Origin: Smithella sp. M82
GTDB lineage: Bacteria; Desulfobacterota; Syntrophia; Syntrophales; Smithellaceae
Direction: 5' to 3'
NCBI GenBank assembly: GCA_001683985.1
Contig: MAEO01000053.1
Coordinates: 1-45,045 of the forward strand
DNA: 45,045 nt
The position numbers were made by a program, and so were the translations under genes. Within the stretch, counting starts at the first letter, position 1. Every line of letters begins with the position of its first letter. This document shows, in pieces, positions 26,923 through 35,610 of this stretch. The notes beneath the pieces were generated by a model. The model was given only the letters and a program-made list of their open reading frames with translations. It was not told the DNA's origin and made no database searches.

Positions 26923-28557
26923 TTATAATACGTATTTAATATTTAATCTTTCGGCCGCGGCCGCGTCGTCAATTCCCAACGCATCGGACATACCGATAGG
27001 CAGGGATGTGGAACGTCCCAGCGGCGCGAAAATTTTCTTCAATTCCGTGTCAAAATTTAAATATACATCCACAATCCGCTGGGCAACTTTTTCCGGATCA
27101 AGCCTGCGGTCCAGGCGTGAATCCTGCGAGGTAATGCCTTTGGGACATACGCCGATATTACAGACGTTGCAACGGTCGGCTTCCGAACCCAGACATCCCG
27201 CGGCCGCCTGCATGATATATTTTCCGGTCTGCACGCCGCTTGCGCCCAGCATGATTAGCGCTGCGGCATTGGCGGCCAAATTACCGTTTTTCCCGATACC
27301 GCCTCCGGCAAAAAGAGGGATTTCGTTTTGCTTGCCCAGTTTGACCAGATTCAGATAAGCGTCGCGCAGGTTGCTGGCAAGGGGATGTCCCATATGATTC
27401 ATGGAGACATTATAGGCAGCGCCTGTGCCACCATCTTCGCCGTCAATCGCCAGTCCGGCCGCATAGGGATTCCGGGTCAGATTGTTCAGAACGGCCAGGG
27501 TCGTGCTGGTTGCGGATATTTTCGGATACACCGGCACGCGAAAACCCCACGCCATGTACATGGACTGAATCATCTTGGCCACGGCTTCTTCAATGGAGTA
27601 TTTGGTTTGATGCGTGGGCGGGCTGGGCAGGCTCACGCCCTGTGGTACGCCGCGAATGGCGGCAATCAGTTTATTGACTTTGTACCACATCAGCAGTCCG
27701 CCGTCACCGGGCTTGGCGCCCTGGCCGTATTTGATTTCTATCGCGCAGGGATCTTCCTTCATGTAAGGCAGATTGTGAATAATTTCATCCCAGCCAAAGT
27801 AACCGCTGGCGATCTGCAAAATAACATATTTCAGAAAACGGGATTTCAACAAGCGCGGAGGACATCCGCCTTCACCGGTGCAAATGCGCACGGGCATGCC
27901 CAGTTCTTCATTGAGATACGCCACGCCCATCTGCAAGCCTTCCCACATGTTCGGCGAAAGCGCGCCGAACGACATGCTGCCGATGACCAGAGGATAGATT
28001 TCGCGCACCGGCGGCATCCAACCGTTTTCCCGGCTGACTTTGAGCATTTCTTCCGGCGGCAAAATTCTGCCCAACAGCGTCCTTAGCTCAAATTCATGAC
28101 GTCCCGCATCCAGAGCGGGGTCGGTCAGCATGGAAATGCGCACAAATTTGATTTTATCCAGAACGCTGTCGGCGGAATTACGCCTGCCGCCCCGGCGGCG
28201 GGGCTCGCCTCCCTGATTGACATGAAACCTGAACTTGTCTATTTCGTTACTGCGCAAGGGCATAATTGCGCCGTTGGGACAGACCAGATTACACATGCCG
28301 CAGCCGACACAGGCGTGCGCGACGTCGGTACGCTGATCGATTCCGAAATAAACGGAAAGCAAATTGCCCGGTTTTTCTTCCAGACCGATCGGTACCTGCA
28401 GGGTGCGTTTGCGATGCACACCCAGTTCAATGGCGCGGACCGGGCAAACAGTGGTGCACTGCCCGCAGAGTGTGCATTTATCTTTATTCCACATAATCTG
28501 CCAGGGCAGATCCTTGACGCTTAATGTGGATGGGTTAATGGTTCCAACTGATTCCAT
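26923..28557 (-). CDS. Glutamate synthase FMN-binding central subunit (archaeal-type GltB2)
   Basis: A 544-residue protein with an N-terminal ferredoxin-like domain (CTLCGQCTTVCP near residue 31 and CVGCGMCNLVCP near 83) and the FMN-binding glutamate synthase barrel. Barrel landmarks are PLVIGSMSFGALSPNM, CTGEGG, the KYGQGAKPGDGG loop, and IDGEDGGTGAAY. The 3Fe-4S cysteines appear in DRCNVCNIGVCPKGITSQD. It makes glutamate from 2-oxoglutarate and ammonia released by the amidotransferase subunit, which is encoded separately and overlaps by 37 bases. This is the split form of glutamate synthase seen in archaea and some anaerobes, not the large single GltB. Confidence 0.92.
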   Translation of the reverse strand: MESVGTINPSTLSVKDLPWQIMWNKDKCTLCGQCTTVCPVRAIELGVHRKRTLQVPIGLEEKPGNLLSVYFGIDQRTDVAHACVGCGMCNLVCPNGAIMPLRSNEIDKFRFHVNQGGEPRRRGGRRNSADSVLDKIKFVRISMLTDPALDAGRHEFELRTLLGRILPPEEMLKVSRENGWMPPVREIYPLVIGSMSFGALSPNMWEGLQMGVAYLNEELGMPVRICTGEGGCPPRLLKSRFLKYVILQIASGYFGWDEIIHNLPYMKEDPCAIEIKYGQGAKPGDGGLLMWYKVNKLIAAIRGVPQGVSLPSPPTHQTKYSIEEAVAKMIQSMYMAWGFRVPVYPKISATSTTLAVLNNLTRNPYAAGLAIDGEDGGTGAAYNVSMNHMGHPLASNLRDAYLNLVKLGKQNEIPLFAGGGIGKNGNLAANAAALIMLGASGVQTGKYIMQAAAGCLGSEADRCNVCNIGVCPKGITSQDSRLDRRLDPEKVAQRIVDVYLNFDTELKKIFAPLGRSTSLPIGMSDALGIDDAAAAERLNIKYVL

Positions 28558-29651
28558 TTTTTGATCTCCTGACGTTCGCGACTCACTAAAACCGTTTCAT
28601 ACTTCATCGGTTGATAATCGAGATTGATATATCTATCCGGAATGGCCGCATCCAGACCGCACATTTCCGAAGAGAAGGCGAATAATCCGGGACGTCCGCC
28701 GACGACCCCGGGACGAAGTTTTTTCGAATCCTGCACCATAAACATGGATTTATCCGGCAGACATCCGATCACGCAATTCGGTCCGTCAATAATCAAAGGC
28801 CGGCAGGATTGTTTCAAATTTCTCAACCACTGTCCGTTCGGATGGCGGTCCAGTTCGGTATCTTTAAGCGGTGTGATGATATGTTTGTACATTTCCATGC
28901 CCATGCCCAGCTTGTTTTGCATGTAATGCAGAATATGCGTAAAAACTTCCGAGTCGGAGTTGTAGCCGGTATAGCCAGGGAAATTGCGGGAAGTCAGGAA
29001 TTCGCGAATCGGAACGAAGGCGGTATTTTCCCCGTTGGTTGCCGATGCCATTCCCTGAATAAAAAACGGATGACAGGCATAAATATTAATGGCGTAATTG
29101 GTGTTCTGACGCCCCTGGCTCAGTATCACACGCGCCATAAGTTCTTTACGGTCCAGACCCAGATATTCGGCGATAGCCAGTGGATCTCCAACTTCTTTAA
29201 TCATAATTACATCCGGCCAGAAACTGAAAATCAGCATGGATTCATCCTGTTCTCCCATGCGGCGCAGTTGCAGTTGCACCATCATCAGACGAAACTGGAC
29301 TTCTTCCTTGCTCAAATTTTCCCATTCAGCGGGATATTCATAAACCCGGATAACATAGTTATCTCTTTTGGGCGTTCCGGGAGGAGGCGTTTTGGCTGGT
29401 TTGATGGAAAGCTTGTATTTCACCATAAAGTCCTGATCAATCATAAAGCGATCCAGATTTTTCAGCCCTTCGTTGGAAAAAATTCCAGATAAAATCGGTT
29501 CATCTTTGAAATTCTGAAACTCTCCACCCAAATCGGTCAAAAACAGCCCAACACCTGAACCATCATGACCTTCTTTCATGACATCTATGGCCCGAATAGC
29601 GACCATCGGAGAAAGCGGATCATTGCTCGTTATGGAAAACAGGCGACACAT
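28521..29651 (-). CDS. Glutamate synthase amidotransferase subunit (archaeal-type GltB1)
   Basis: A 376-residue class II glutamine amidotransferase. The nucleophile is Cys2 in MCRLFSITS, which needs only removal of the initiator Met. GHDGSGVGLFLTD and YTGYNSDSEVFTH match the family, and the domain lacks any synthase part. It supplies ammonia to the FMN subunit that follows with a 37-base overlap. It is the first gene of the gltB1-gltB2-gltB3/D-glnN unit and has a sigma-54 promoter about 45 bases before the transcript's presumed start codon. Confident on family; the assignment to glutamate synthase comes from the operon. Confidence 0.9.
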   Translation of the reverse strand: MCRLFSITSNDPLSPMVAIRAIDVMKEGHDGSGVGLFLTDLGGEFQNFKDEPILSGIFSNEGLKNLDRFMIDQDFMVKYKLSIKPAKTPPPGTPKRDNYVIRVYEYPAEWENLSKEEVQFRLMMVQLQLRRMGEQDESMLIFSFWPDVIMIKEVGDPLAIAEYLGLDRKELMARVILSQGRQNTNYAINIYACHPFFIQGMASATNGENTAFVPIREFLTSRNFPGYTGYNSDSEVFTHILHYMQNKLGMGMEMYKHIITPLKDTELDRHPNGQWLRNLKQSCRPLIIDGPNCVIGCLPDKSMFMVQDSKKLRPGVVGGRPGLFAFSSEMCGLDAAIPDRYINLDYQPMKYETVLVSRERQEIKKWNQLEPLTHPH

Positions 29652-29707
29652 ACTAATTTAACCTCCCCCAATCTTTCCTTCTTAAAATGGAAAGCACCAT
29701 CATTAAG

Positions 29708-29724
29708 TGCCAAAGCCGTGCCAA
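29708..29724 (-). promoter_or_regulatory. Sigma-54 promoter of the gltB unit
   Basis: On the minus strand, TTGGCACGGCTTTGGCA matches the -24/-12 consensus (TTGGCACG, 4 bases, TTGC) at every position of the -24 box and with the GC at -12 in correct phase. Transcription should start near 29696, about 45 bases before the gltB1 ATG. The gene upstream encodes a sigma-54 activator, which supports the assignment. Confidence 0.85.
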
Positions 29725-29739
29725 CTTAAAAAGTAAAAC

Positions 29740-29857
29740 TACAATTTTGTATTCCCTTCTTTTTTGTATCTTTCCGCTATGTAAAGACTTTGTTTCTAAT
29801 CCAAATAAAGCACAATTTTGTTCTTTTTGGAAAATTTGAACCAATTTTGTTCTTTTT
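29740..29857 (-). promoter_or_regulatory. Three ACAA-N2-TTGT palindromes upstream of gltB1, candidate activator sites
   Basis: TACAATTTTGTA at 29740-29751 and two direct repeats of CAATTTTGTTCTTTTT at 29813-29828 and 29842-29857 lie upstream of the sigma-54 promoter. All share arms ACAA/CCAA and TTGT with a 2-base centre. Their distances, roughly 20 to 140 bases above the promoter, suit an upstream activating sequence. Similar sites lie near 31538, 31609, 35243, 35329 and 40095. Confidence 0.6.
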
Positions 29858-29913
29858 CTTAAATTTAACCTCTTCGGGTTTAACATCTACTTTTAAAAAA
29901 ATACTTGAATATT

Positions 29914-31509
29914 CTAGGGATTTGTTCCGTTTGCAGCGCTTGTTGCGCCTGCCTTCTTTTTAAACAACTTCGTGTTGATTCCCATTTTCGATATTTTGTA
30001 CTGAATAACTCGCTTGGTTGTTCCCAGTTTCCTGGCCGCTTTCGTCTGATTGCCGCCGGTTTCTTCCAATGCTTCTATTATTAAAGCTCTTTCCTGGGCT
30101 TCGACAACAGAAGAAAGCTTGCTTTTATCTTTTTTTTCAATTTCCTGCCCCTTGATCTGCAACGATGGCGGAAGATGCTGACAATCTATCGTATCGGTTT
30201 TGGACAATAAGACGGCCCGCTCGATGCAGTTTTCCAATTCGCGAACATTGCCCGGCCACTTGTGATTCAGGAATGCTTCTATGGCCGCACTTGAGATTCT
30301 CTTTACATTCTTGCCCATTTCACTGCTGTATTTCAAAATAAAATGATCTGCCAATAGAATGACATCACTTCCGCGCTCGCGTAGCGGTGGCAAATATATT
30401 GGAAACACATTCAGCCGGTAGAACAAATCCGCACGGAAACGCTCACTAAGAATATCCTGCTCCAGGTTACGGTTGGTAGCGGCGATAATCCGCACATTGA
30501 CATTAATGACCCGTGAAGATCCCAGGGGCTGGAAACGTTTCTCCTGCAAAATCCGTAGAAGCTTTACCTGGGCGGCGGCGGAAAGTTCCCCGACTTCATC
30601 CAGAAAAATCGTGCCGCCGTTGGCTTCTTCAAAGCGTCCGCGGCGCTGGGTCAACGCTCCGGTAAACGCTCCTTTTTCATGACCGAACAATTCGCTTTCA
30701 ATTAATGTATCGGGAATGGCCGCGCAGTTAACCTGCACCATGGGGCCACCCTTGCGCGGGGAATTATTATGAATCGCCCGCGCGATTAATTCCTTGCCGG
30801 TGCCGGTTTCGCCCGTAATCAAAACGGTGGTGTTGGAATCGGCCACTTGTGCCACCAATCCGAAGACTTCCTGCATGGCCTTGGAATGACCGATAATATC
30901 CATGGACGGCGTGCGGTTCTGACCGACGATTTTGCGCAGGCGTCTGTTTTCTTCCTCGAGACCGCGGATATGAACAGCTTTGGCCATCAATTCGGCCACA
31001 GATGACAGCAAGGCAATTTCTTTATCAAGATTTTCAACTTGATGCGCAACCTTATCGGCGGACAAGACCCCCACAACATTGGAATCGTATATAATGGGAA
31101 CACAAAGGAAAGAAAGTTCCGCGCGGTTCAAATGACGGCGGGCACCGGTTCTATCCAGGAAATGTGTTTCCTGTCCGAGATTGGCTGCCGCCATCGGACG
31201 GCCCGTTTCCGCTACTTTTCCGGTGATGCCTTCACCGGGCTTATAGGTTACATCAAGACCGTCAATATTCACATCATGGGCGACATCCAGCCAGACTTCT
31301 TTTTTCTCCCGATCCACCAGCGAGATCATTCCTCGTTGCATGTCCAGACGCGCGCTCATTTCCTGCAGAACCTGCTCCATTTGTTCGCGCAAATCCAGGG
31401 GCTGCGCTAAAATTTTGGCTATGGCATGTAAGGCAGCCAATTCTTCATAGGTGTGAATGCTCAATTTGCTCTCTTTCTCACAAAATGATATTTTTGTAGT
31501 TTTGCTCAT
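29914..31509 (-). CDS. Sigma-54-dependent activator with GAF domain, NifA-like
   Basis: A 531-residue enhancer-binding protein. Residues 20-180 are a GAF sensor domain, residues about 205-435 the AAA+ domain with Walker A GETGTGKE (233-240) and the sigma-54 loop GAFTGA (280-285), then a Fis-type helix-turn-helix near 480-515 ([22 protein letters not shown]). The family activates transcription from sigma-54 promoters; NifA is the closest well-known relative in architecture. The gene sits directly above the gltB unit and its sigma-54 promoter, so it likely controls nitrogen assimilation. Two candidate binding palindromes are upstream of its own start (31538-31551 and 31609-31622), which suggests autoregulation. 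The signal sensed by GAF is unknown. Confidence 0.92.
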   Translation of the reverse strand: MSKTTKISFCEKESKLSIHTYEELAALHAIAKILAQPLDLREQMEQVLQEMSARLDMQRGMISLVDREKKEVWLDVAHDVNIDGLDVTYKPGEGITGKVAETGRPMAAANLGQETHFLDRTGARRHLNRAELSFLCVPIIYDSNVVGVLSADKVAHQVENLDKEIALLSSVAELMAKAVHIRGLEEENRRLRKIVGQNRTPSMDIIGHSKAMQEVFGLVAQVADSNTTVLITGETGTGKELIARAIHNNSPRKGGPMVQVNCAAIPDTLIESELFGHEKGAFTGALTQRRGRFEEANGGTIFLDEVGELSAAAQVKLLRILQEKRFQPLGSSRVINVNVRIIAATNRNLEQDILSERFRADLFYRLNVFPIYLPPLRERGSDVILLADHFILKYSSEMGKNVKRISSAAIEAFLNHKWPGNVRELENCIERAVLLSKTDTIDCQHLPPSLQIKGQEIEKKDKSKLSSVVEAQERALIIEALEETGGNQTKAARKLGTTKRVIQYKISKMGINTKLFKKKAGATSAANGTNP

Positions 31510-31537
31510 AATAGCTCAACTTAATGCTAGTATTTTG

Positions 31538-31622
31538 TTACAAAATTGTTCTAATTGCAAACTTTTTTTTAATACTGCGTTCTGAAATGCAAATAACAAA
31601 CCAAAAAGTTACAACTTTGTAA
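31538..31622 (-). promoter_or_regulatory. Two ACAA-N2-TTGT palindromes upstream of the activator gene
   Basis: TTACAAAATTGTTC (31538-31551) and TTACAACTTTGTAA (31609-31622) share the arms TTACAA and TTGTTC/TTGTAA around a 2-base centre with the sites upstream of gltB1. They lie about 30 and 100 bases before the activator start codon and are candidate autoregulatory sites. Confidence 0.5.
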
Positions 31623-31733
31623 AAAAAGTACCACAAGAATGTAAAAATTCTGAGTATTTTGCTGGAAAATAAATTACATTATTTAGTTAAATTGCTCTTC
31701 ATATATTAATAATGATGATTTCCAACGATATCA

Positions 31734-32291
31734 TCATCTATTATTTCCTAACAAATACGATAGAACTGTTCCCATAATTCGATTTATGGATTGATATTTA
31801 TCTGGATCGGCTGACATGATTTCTTTTTCTGTCTGTATCCAGGGCGAAGAAATCAATTCATCCCGGCAATTTGAGACGATATCCAGTGCCGCTTGAGGCG
31901 TTGTTTCCAGATGAAATTGCAAACTTATCACAGAATTGCCCATTTGAAACGCCTGGTTAGCGCATGCATCGCTTCGAGCCAGACATGTTGATTCGGATGG
32001 CAAGTCAAATATTTCACCATGCCAATGAAAAACTTCCGCCTTCGGCGGAAAACTAAAAACTTCATGGTCGTTTGACGGAAGCCCGTAAATAGGAAACCAA
32101 CCGATTTCTTTCACGGGACGGGGATAGACTCTGGCACCCACCGCACTGGCAATAAGTTGCGCACCCAGACAAATACCGAGGACAGGTTTTGCTGAAGTGA
32201 CAGCTTGATAAATAAACTTCTTTTCAGAAATCAACCGGGGAAACTTATCTTCATCATTGACACTCATAGATCCGCCCATCACAATGAGCAC
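31734..32291 (-). pseudogene. Class I glutamine amidotransferase (GMP-synthase-like), N-terminus missing
   Basis: A 185-codon frame from a GTG at 32289-32291 encodes the core of a stand-alone class I amidotransferase: VMGGSMSV at the oxyanion strand, nucleophile in VLGICLGAQLIAS near residue 42, and the His-Glu in LQFHLETTP. Related proteins have about 40 further residues at the N-terminus. The same frame stays open upstream (reading TRFFDSEKLPDIKTID before the GTG) but ends at a TGA directly next to the 3' CCA of the tRNA-like gene. The 5' end appears to have been lost or replaced there. Whether a shortened protein is made is unknown. Active-site residues remain, so the domain might still work. 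Confidence 0.6.
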
Positions 32292-32366
32292 ATCTATCGT
32301 TTTAATATCAGGGAGCTTTTCTGAATCAAAAAATCTGGTACTTGTTGCTGTGCATCCGGCAATTCA

Positions 32367-32440
32367 TGGCTGATAGGCAAGGACTCGAATCTCGTTTCAC
32401 AGGACAAGAACCTGACGTTCTACCTTTAGACGACCCATCA
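32367..32440 (-). tRNA. Degenerate tRNA or tRNA-like RNA, body like tRNA-Gln, anticodon reads CTT
   Basis: A 74-base minus-strand segment folds as a tRNA: 7-bp acceptor stem (TGATGGG with CCTATCA, one G-T pair), encoded GCCA end, D-arm GTCTAAAGGTAGAAC, anticodon loop TTCTTGT between CAGG and CCTG, and T-loop TTCGAGT. The body with its initial T-A pair and D-arm resembles tRNA-Gln. The loop would present CTT, a lysine anticodon, where Gln has CTG or TTG. Mismatches occur in the D-stem (C-A), the outer anticodon stem (T-T) and the T-stem (A-C), where position 53 should be G. It has a recognisable promoter. It could be a decaying tRNA, a mischarging variant, or a regulatory tRNA mimic; it lies directly after glnN2. 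Confidence 0.6.
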
Positions 32441-32467
32441 GCAGAATAATAAAATAGACGTCTAATG

Positions 32468-32496
32468 ATTTAAAATCATTCTCTTTATTTTTTCAA
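32468..32496 (-). promoter_or_regulatory. Sigma-70-type promoter for the tRNA-like gene
   Basis: On the minus strand TTGAAA (32491-32496), a 17-base spacer, then TTAAAT (32468-32473). This is a reasonable -35/-10 pair about 28 bases before the first base of the tRNA-like gene, so the RNA is probably transcribed independently of glnN2. Confidence 0.5.
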
Positions 32497-32561
32497 GCGA
32501 AAAAAGAAAAACGGCTTTGTTCTTCTCCTCCCGGTTGTTTTTTTTTGATTATCAACACACA

Positions 32562-34730
32562 CTAGCTGATAAACAGCATTTCCCAGAACTTAGGCAAAGG
32601 CCACAATTCGTCATCAACGATTTCTTCCAGAGCATCGACATACTCACGCAGTTCGTCCATTTTTGTTTTCACCTTTGAGCATAACATTTCAGCTTTTTTG
32701 GCTTCATCGTGAATGGCCGACGCAGTTTCAACCTGCGTCAGAATTTCTTTCATTGTCTTGTAAACCTTATTGAGCAGATCCATTGAAGTTTTCAAAATTT
32801 CCTGCTGTACCGTCACGTCAGACTTGCCGCCAATAGTATCCCTGATACCCTTGATCGTATCGGTCAAAGTCTTTTGATACGCTGAAGTCACCGGGACAAT
32901 CTGGCTGAGACAAACATTTTTGAGGCACTTCACTTCGATTTCCAGAGCCTTGATGTATTTTTCGACATAAATCAGGTACCTGGACTTGAGTTCAACATTG
33001 GAAAGGACCTCATATTTTTTAAAAAGATTCAATGCCTTATCTGTAATTAAGGCCTTCAACGCCACAGGTGTTGTTTTAGCATTAGGCAGCTTTCTTTTTG
33101 CCGCTTCCACTTCCCATTCTTTGGTGTAATTATCACCGTTGAAGAGAACAGGTTTGATTTGTTTGATTTCTGCTTTCAGCACATCAAATACCGCTTGATT
33201 GATATTGTCTCCCTTGACTTTGATTTTTTCGGCAAGATCATCAAGGCTTTCCGCCACGATGGTGTTAATAACGACAGCTGGAAAGGAGATGGATTGCGAC
33301 GAACCGACGGCGCGGAATTCAAATTTGTTGCCGGTAAAGGCAAACGGCGACGTCCTGTTGCGGTCGGTATTATCCTTGCTCACAACGGGAACGGCGGAAA
33401 CGCCCAAATCGATGATTTCCTGGTCCGTTGCTTTGGTGACTACACCCGCTTCGATATCGGCTAGTATCTTGGTGAGCTGATCGCCGAGGAAAACAGAAAT
33501 GATAGCCGGTGGAGCTTCATTGGCACCCAATCTGTGGTCATTGGCATATGAGGAAACCGAAGCGCGAAGAATGTCGGCATGTTTATAAACCGCACTGATG
33601 ATGGCTATGAGGAAAACCAGGAATTGCAGATTGTCATGCGGTTTGTCACCGGGAGAGAGCAGATTGTTGCCGCTGTCGTCGGACAGCGACCAGTTCAGGT
33701 GCTTACCGGAACCATTGATGCGGGCAAAAGGCTTTTCGTGAAGCAGTGCCGCCAGACCGTGTTTCTTGGCCACAGACTTAATTGTATCCATCACGAGTTG
33801 ATTATGATCAACCGCCAGGTTAGCTTCTTCGAAAACGGGTGCGATTTCAAACTGACTGGGCGCAACTTCGTTGTGTCTGGTCTTGGCAGGAATACCAAAT
33901 TTAAAAAGTTCTTCTTCAACATCATGCATATAGGAAGATATTCTTTCCTTGATACTGCCGAAATACTGATCTTCCAGTTCCTGACCTTTGGCAGGAGGAG
34001 CGCCGACAACGGTTCTGCCGCAAAGCAGCAGGTCCTGTCTTTTATAAAAATAATCCATGTCGATCAAAAAATATTCCTGTTCGGGACCCAGTGTGGAAAA
34101 AACTTTTTTCACTTTTTTATTGCCCAGGAGCTTCAGCATATTGACGGCGCTTTTGCTGACCGCCTTGTTTGATCTGAGTAGAGGGGTTTTTTTGTCAAGC
34201 GCTTCGCCGGTGTAAGATATAAACACAGTGGGAATGCAAAGGGTTGTCGAAATGCCGCATCTGCGAATAAATGCCGGTGAAGAAATATCCCAGGCTGTGT
34301 ATCCACGAGCTTCAAATGTAGCTCTGATACCGCCGCTGGGGAAACTGGACGCATCCGGCTCGCCCTGGACAAGCTGCTTGCCAGAAAATTTCTCCACAAC
34401 TTCACCGATGCCAACCGGATCGGCAAATGAATCATGTTTTTCCGCCGTCATGCCCGTCATCGGCTGAAACCAGTGGGCAAAATGTGTTGCTCCCTTGGAT
34501 ATTGCCCACTCTTTCATGGCGTGGGCGACAATATTGGCTGTTTCAATATCCAGAGTCTTGCCCTCATGAATAATATCCATTAATTTCTTGTAAGTTTCTT
34601 TCGGAAGTTTTTCTTGCATAACCTTGTAACTGAAGGTATCTTCACCGTAATATTCCGAAACCGGAATCGATTTTTCTTTTTCTACAATGTAACTTCTTTC
34701 TGATGCTATCACCGGACTTACTTTCTTCAT
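32562..34730 (-). CDS. glnN: Glutamine synthetase type III, copy 2
   Basis: A 722-residue type III glutamine synthetase, close to the copy at 22365-24536 along its whole length with the same motifs ([70 protein letters not shown]). The C-terminal region is the most diverged part. A strong ribosome binding site (GGAGG) precedes the ATG. Upstream on the same strand are the remains of an ammonium transporter gene and a sigma-54-like promoter, so this copy may respond to nitrogen shortage. Having two type III enzymes but no visible type I enzyme in the window is notable. Confidence 0.95.
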   Translation of the reverse strand: MKKVSPVIASERSYIVEKEKSIPVSEYYGEDTFSYKVMQEKLPKETYKKLMDIIHEGKTLDIETANIVAHAMKEWAISKGATHFAHWFQPMTGMTAEKHDSFADPVGIGEVVEKFSGKQLVQGEPDASSFPSGGIRATFEARGYTAWDISSPAFIRRCGISTTLCIPTVFISYTGEALDKKTPLLRSNKAVSKSAVNMLKLLGNKKVKKVFSTLGPEQEYFLIDMDYFYKRQDLLLCGRTVVGAPPAKGQELEDQYFGSIKERISSYMHDVEEELFKFGIPAKTRHNEVAPSQFEIAPVFEEANLAVDHNQLVMDTIKSVAKKHGLAALLHEKPFARINGSGKHLNWSLSDDSGNNLLSPGDKPHDNLQFLVFLIAIISAVYKHADILRASVSSYANDHRLGANEAPPAIISVFLGDQLTKILADIEAGVVTKATDQEIIDLGVSAVPVVSKDNTDRNRTSPFAFTGNKFEFRAVGSSQSISFPAVVINTIVAESLDDLAEKIKVKGDNINQAVFDVLKAEIKQIKPVLFNGDNYTKEWEVEAAKRKLPNAKTTPVALKALITDKALNLFKKYEVLSNVELKSRYLIYVEKYIKALEIEVKCLKNVCLSQIVPVTSAYQKTLTDTIKGIRDTIGGKSDVTVQQEILKTSMDLLNKVYKTMKEILTQVETASAIHDEAKKAEMLCSKVKTKMDELREYVDALEEIVDDELWPLPKFWEMLFIS

Positions 34731-34924
34731 GTTTCCTCCATCTAATTTTTTATTTTAATTGCAGTATTGCATATTTTTTAATCAGGATGTATTTTCTATA
34801 TATGTTCATAAAGCCGCTGCAATTCATTTCAAAATAAATTTCAACGGTATCAAATTAAAACTAAACTTTATTAGCATCTTCCATGCCAAACTGTTCTTTC
34901 AGAAGCTGAGAGCGAGTTTATTTA

Positions 34925-35124
34925 AGAAAAGGATAAGAATTAACCGAGCAAAACACACTGTAGGCTTATTGCAGCCACGATGATAAAACATTGCTAAAAA
35001 TGGAGAGCACGTTCTTGCGTCGAACAAGTCTTTAATAGAAAAATACCGGGACCGGTATGGTCATTAATAATACCAAAGCGCTAGCGAACATAACCCACAC
35101 TGTGTCTCCTGAATTCATATTCAT
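34925..35124 (-). pseudogene. Ammonium transporter (Amt) N-terminal remnant
   Basis: Between glnN2 and the divergent ATP-grasp gene lies a decayed amt start. From the ATG at 35122-35124 the frame reads MNMNSGDTVWVMFASALVLLMTIP, typical of the Amt N-terminus, then FFY and a TAA (35032-35034) in place of the conserved glycines. The same frame continues RLVRRKNVLS, as in FYGGLVRKKNVLS of intact Amt. After a frameshift the next helix is recognisable as QCFIIVAAISLQCVLLG, near 34942-34993. Nothing further of the roughly 400-residue protein is present before glnN2. The remnant suggests that amt and glnN2 were once one nitrogen-regulated unit and that most of amt was deleted. Confidence 0.75.
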
Positions 35125-35155
35125 GTCTTCTTTAATTTTATTGCATTCATAATGG

Positions 35156-35172
35156 AACAATGACAGCGCCAA
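35156..35172 (-). promoter_or_regulatory. Sigma-54-like promoter upstream of the amt remnant and glnN2
   Basis: The minus strand reads TTGGCGCTGTCATTGTT: the -24 GG and -12 TTG are in correct phase, with T instead of C at the last key position. It lies 32 bases before the amt remnant ATG. Together with nearby palindromes it may drive glnN2 through the dead amt. Weaker than the gltB1 promoter. Confidence 0.5.
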
Positions 35173-35242
35173 CATGAATTATACATTATAAGATATTGAT
35201 ATAACATGACAATATACAATAATTGCACAGACAAAAAAGTGG

Positions 35243-35340
35243 TACAATGTTGTATCACTTAAAAGAAAACACCCGAATAATGTGTTCTGATTTCGACGAT
35301 TGATGCATTTCGATTTACTAAAAAATTGTTCAACATTGTT
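35243..35340. promoter_or_regulatory. Two ACAA-N2-TTGT palindromes between divergent nitrogen genes
   Basis: TACAATGTTGTA at 35243-35254 and TTCAACATTGTT at 35329-35340 share the inverted ACAA/TTGT arms with a 2-base centre. They lie between a minus-strand and a plus-strand sigma-54-like promoter, at distances of roughly 60 to 170 bases from each, so one activator could serve both directions. The remaining sequence of this gap is A+T-rich without coding potential. Confidence 0.5.
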
Positions 35341-35400
35341 TATGTAAAAACATACAAAAACGAATAAAAAAAATACAAAAATATTCTTTATGCGTAATTA

Positions 35401-35415
35401 TGGCATAGATATTGA
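35401..35415 (+). promoter_or_regulatory. Sigma-54-like promoter upstream of the ATP-grasp gene
   Basis: TGGCATAGATATTGA has the -24 TGGCA and, 12 bases on, TTG at -12 followed by A instead of C. Phase is right, the -12 element is imperfect. It would give a leader of about 180 bases. Alternatively, a sigma-70-like TTGCCG with TATA-rich -10 follows near 35464-35495. Confidence 0.35.
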
Positions 35416-35610
35416 TGTTATAATTGCGTGTTTTTAATCTTGCCGACAAAGGGAAAATGACAATTGCCGGACAAAATTTTTTCTATATAGTATAAAATAA
35501 GCTTGTTATGCTTAGGAACAAAAGGCATTAGCAAACTCAACTTAAAAACAGGTGAGATAAACAAGAAATGTAAATTTGTTTATAAATAATTTTTTTGAAG
35601 GATCGATTTT

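Noticed and set aside
29740-29857. Classical NifA binding sites (TGT-N10-ACA)
   Set aside because: The repeated sites have a 2-base centre between ACAA and TTGT arms; I did not see a convincing TGT-N10-ACA pair in phase with the promoter.
29653-29886. 77-codon minus-strand frame before gltB1
   Set aside because: It covers the sigma-54 promoter and the palindromic sites; its composition is that of A+T-rich non-coding DNA.
32367-32440. Ordinary functional tRNA-Lys(CTT)
   Set aside because: The anticodon fits, but the T-A first pair and D-arm resemble tRNA-Gln, and stem mismatches including the loss of G53 argue against a standard lysine tRNA.
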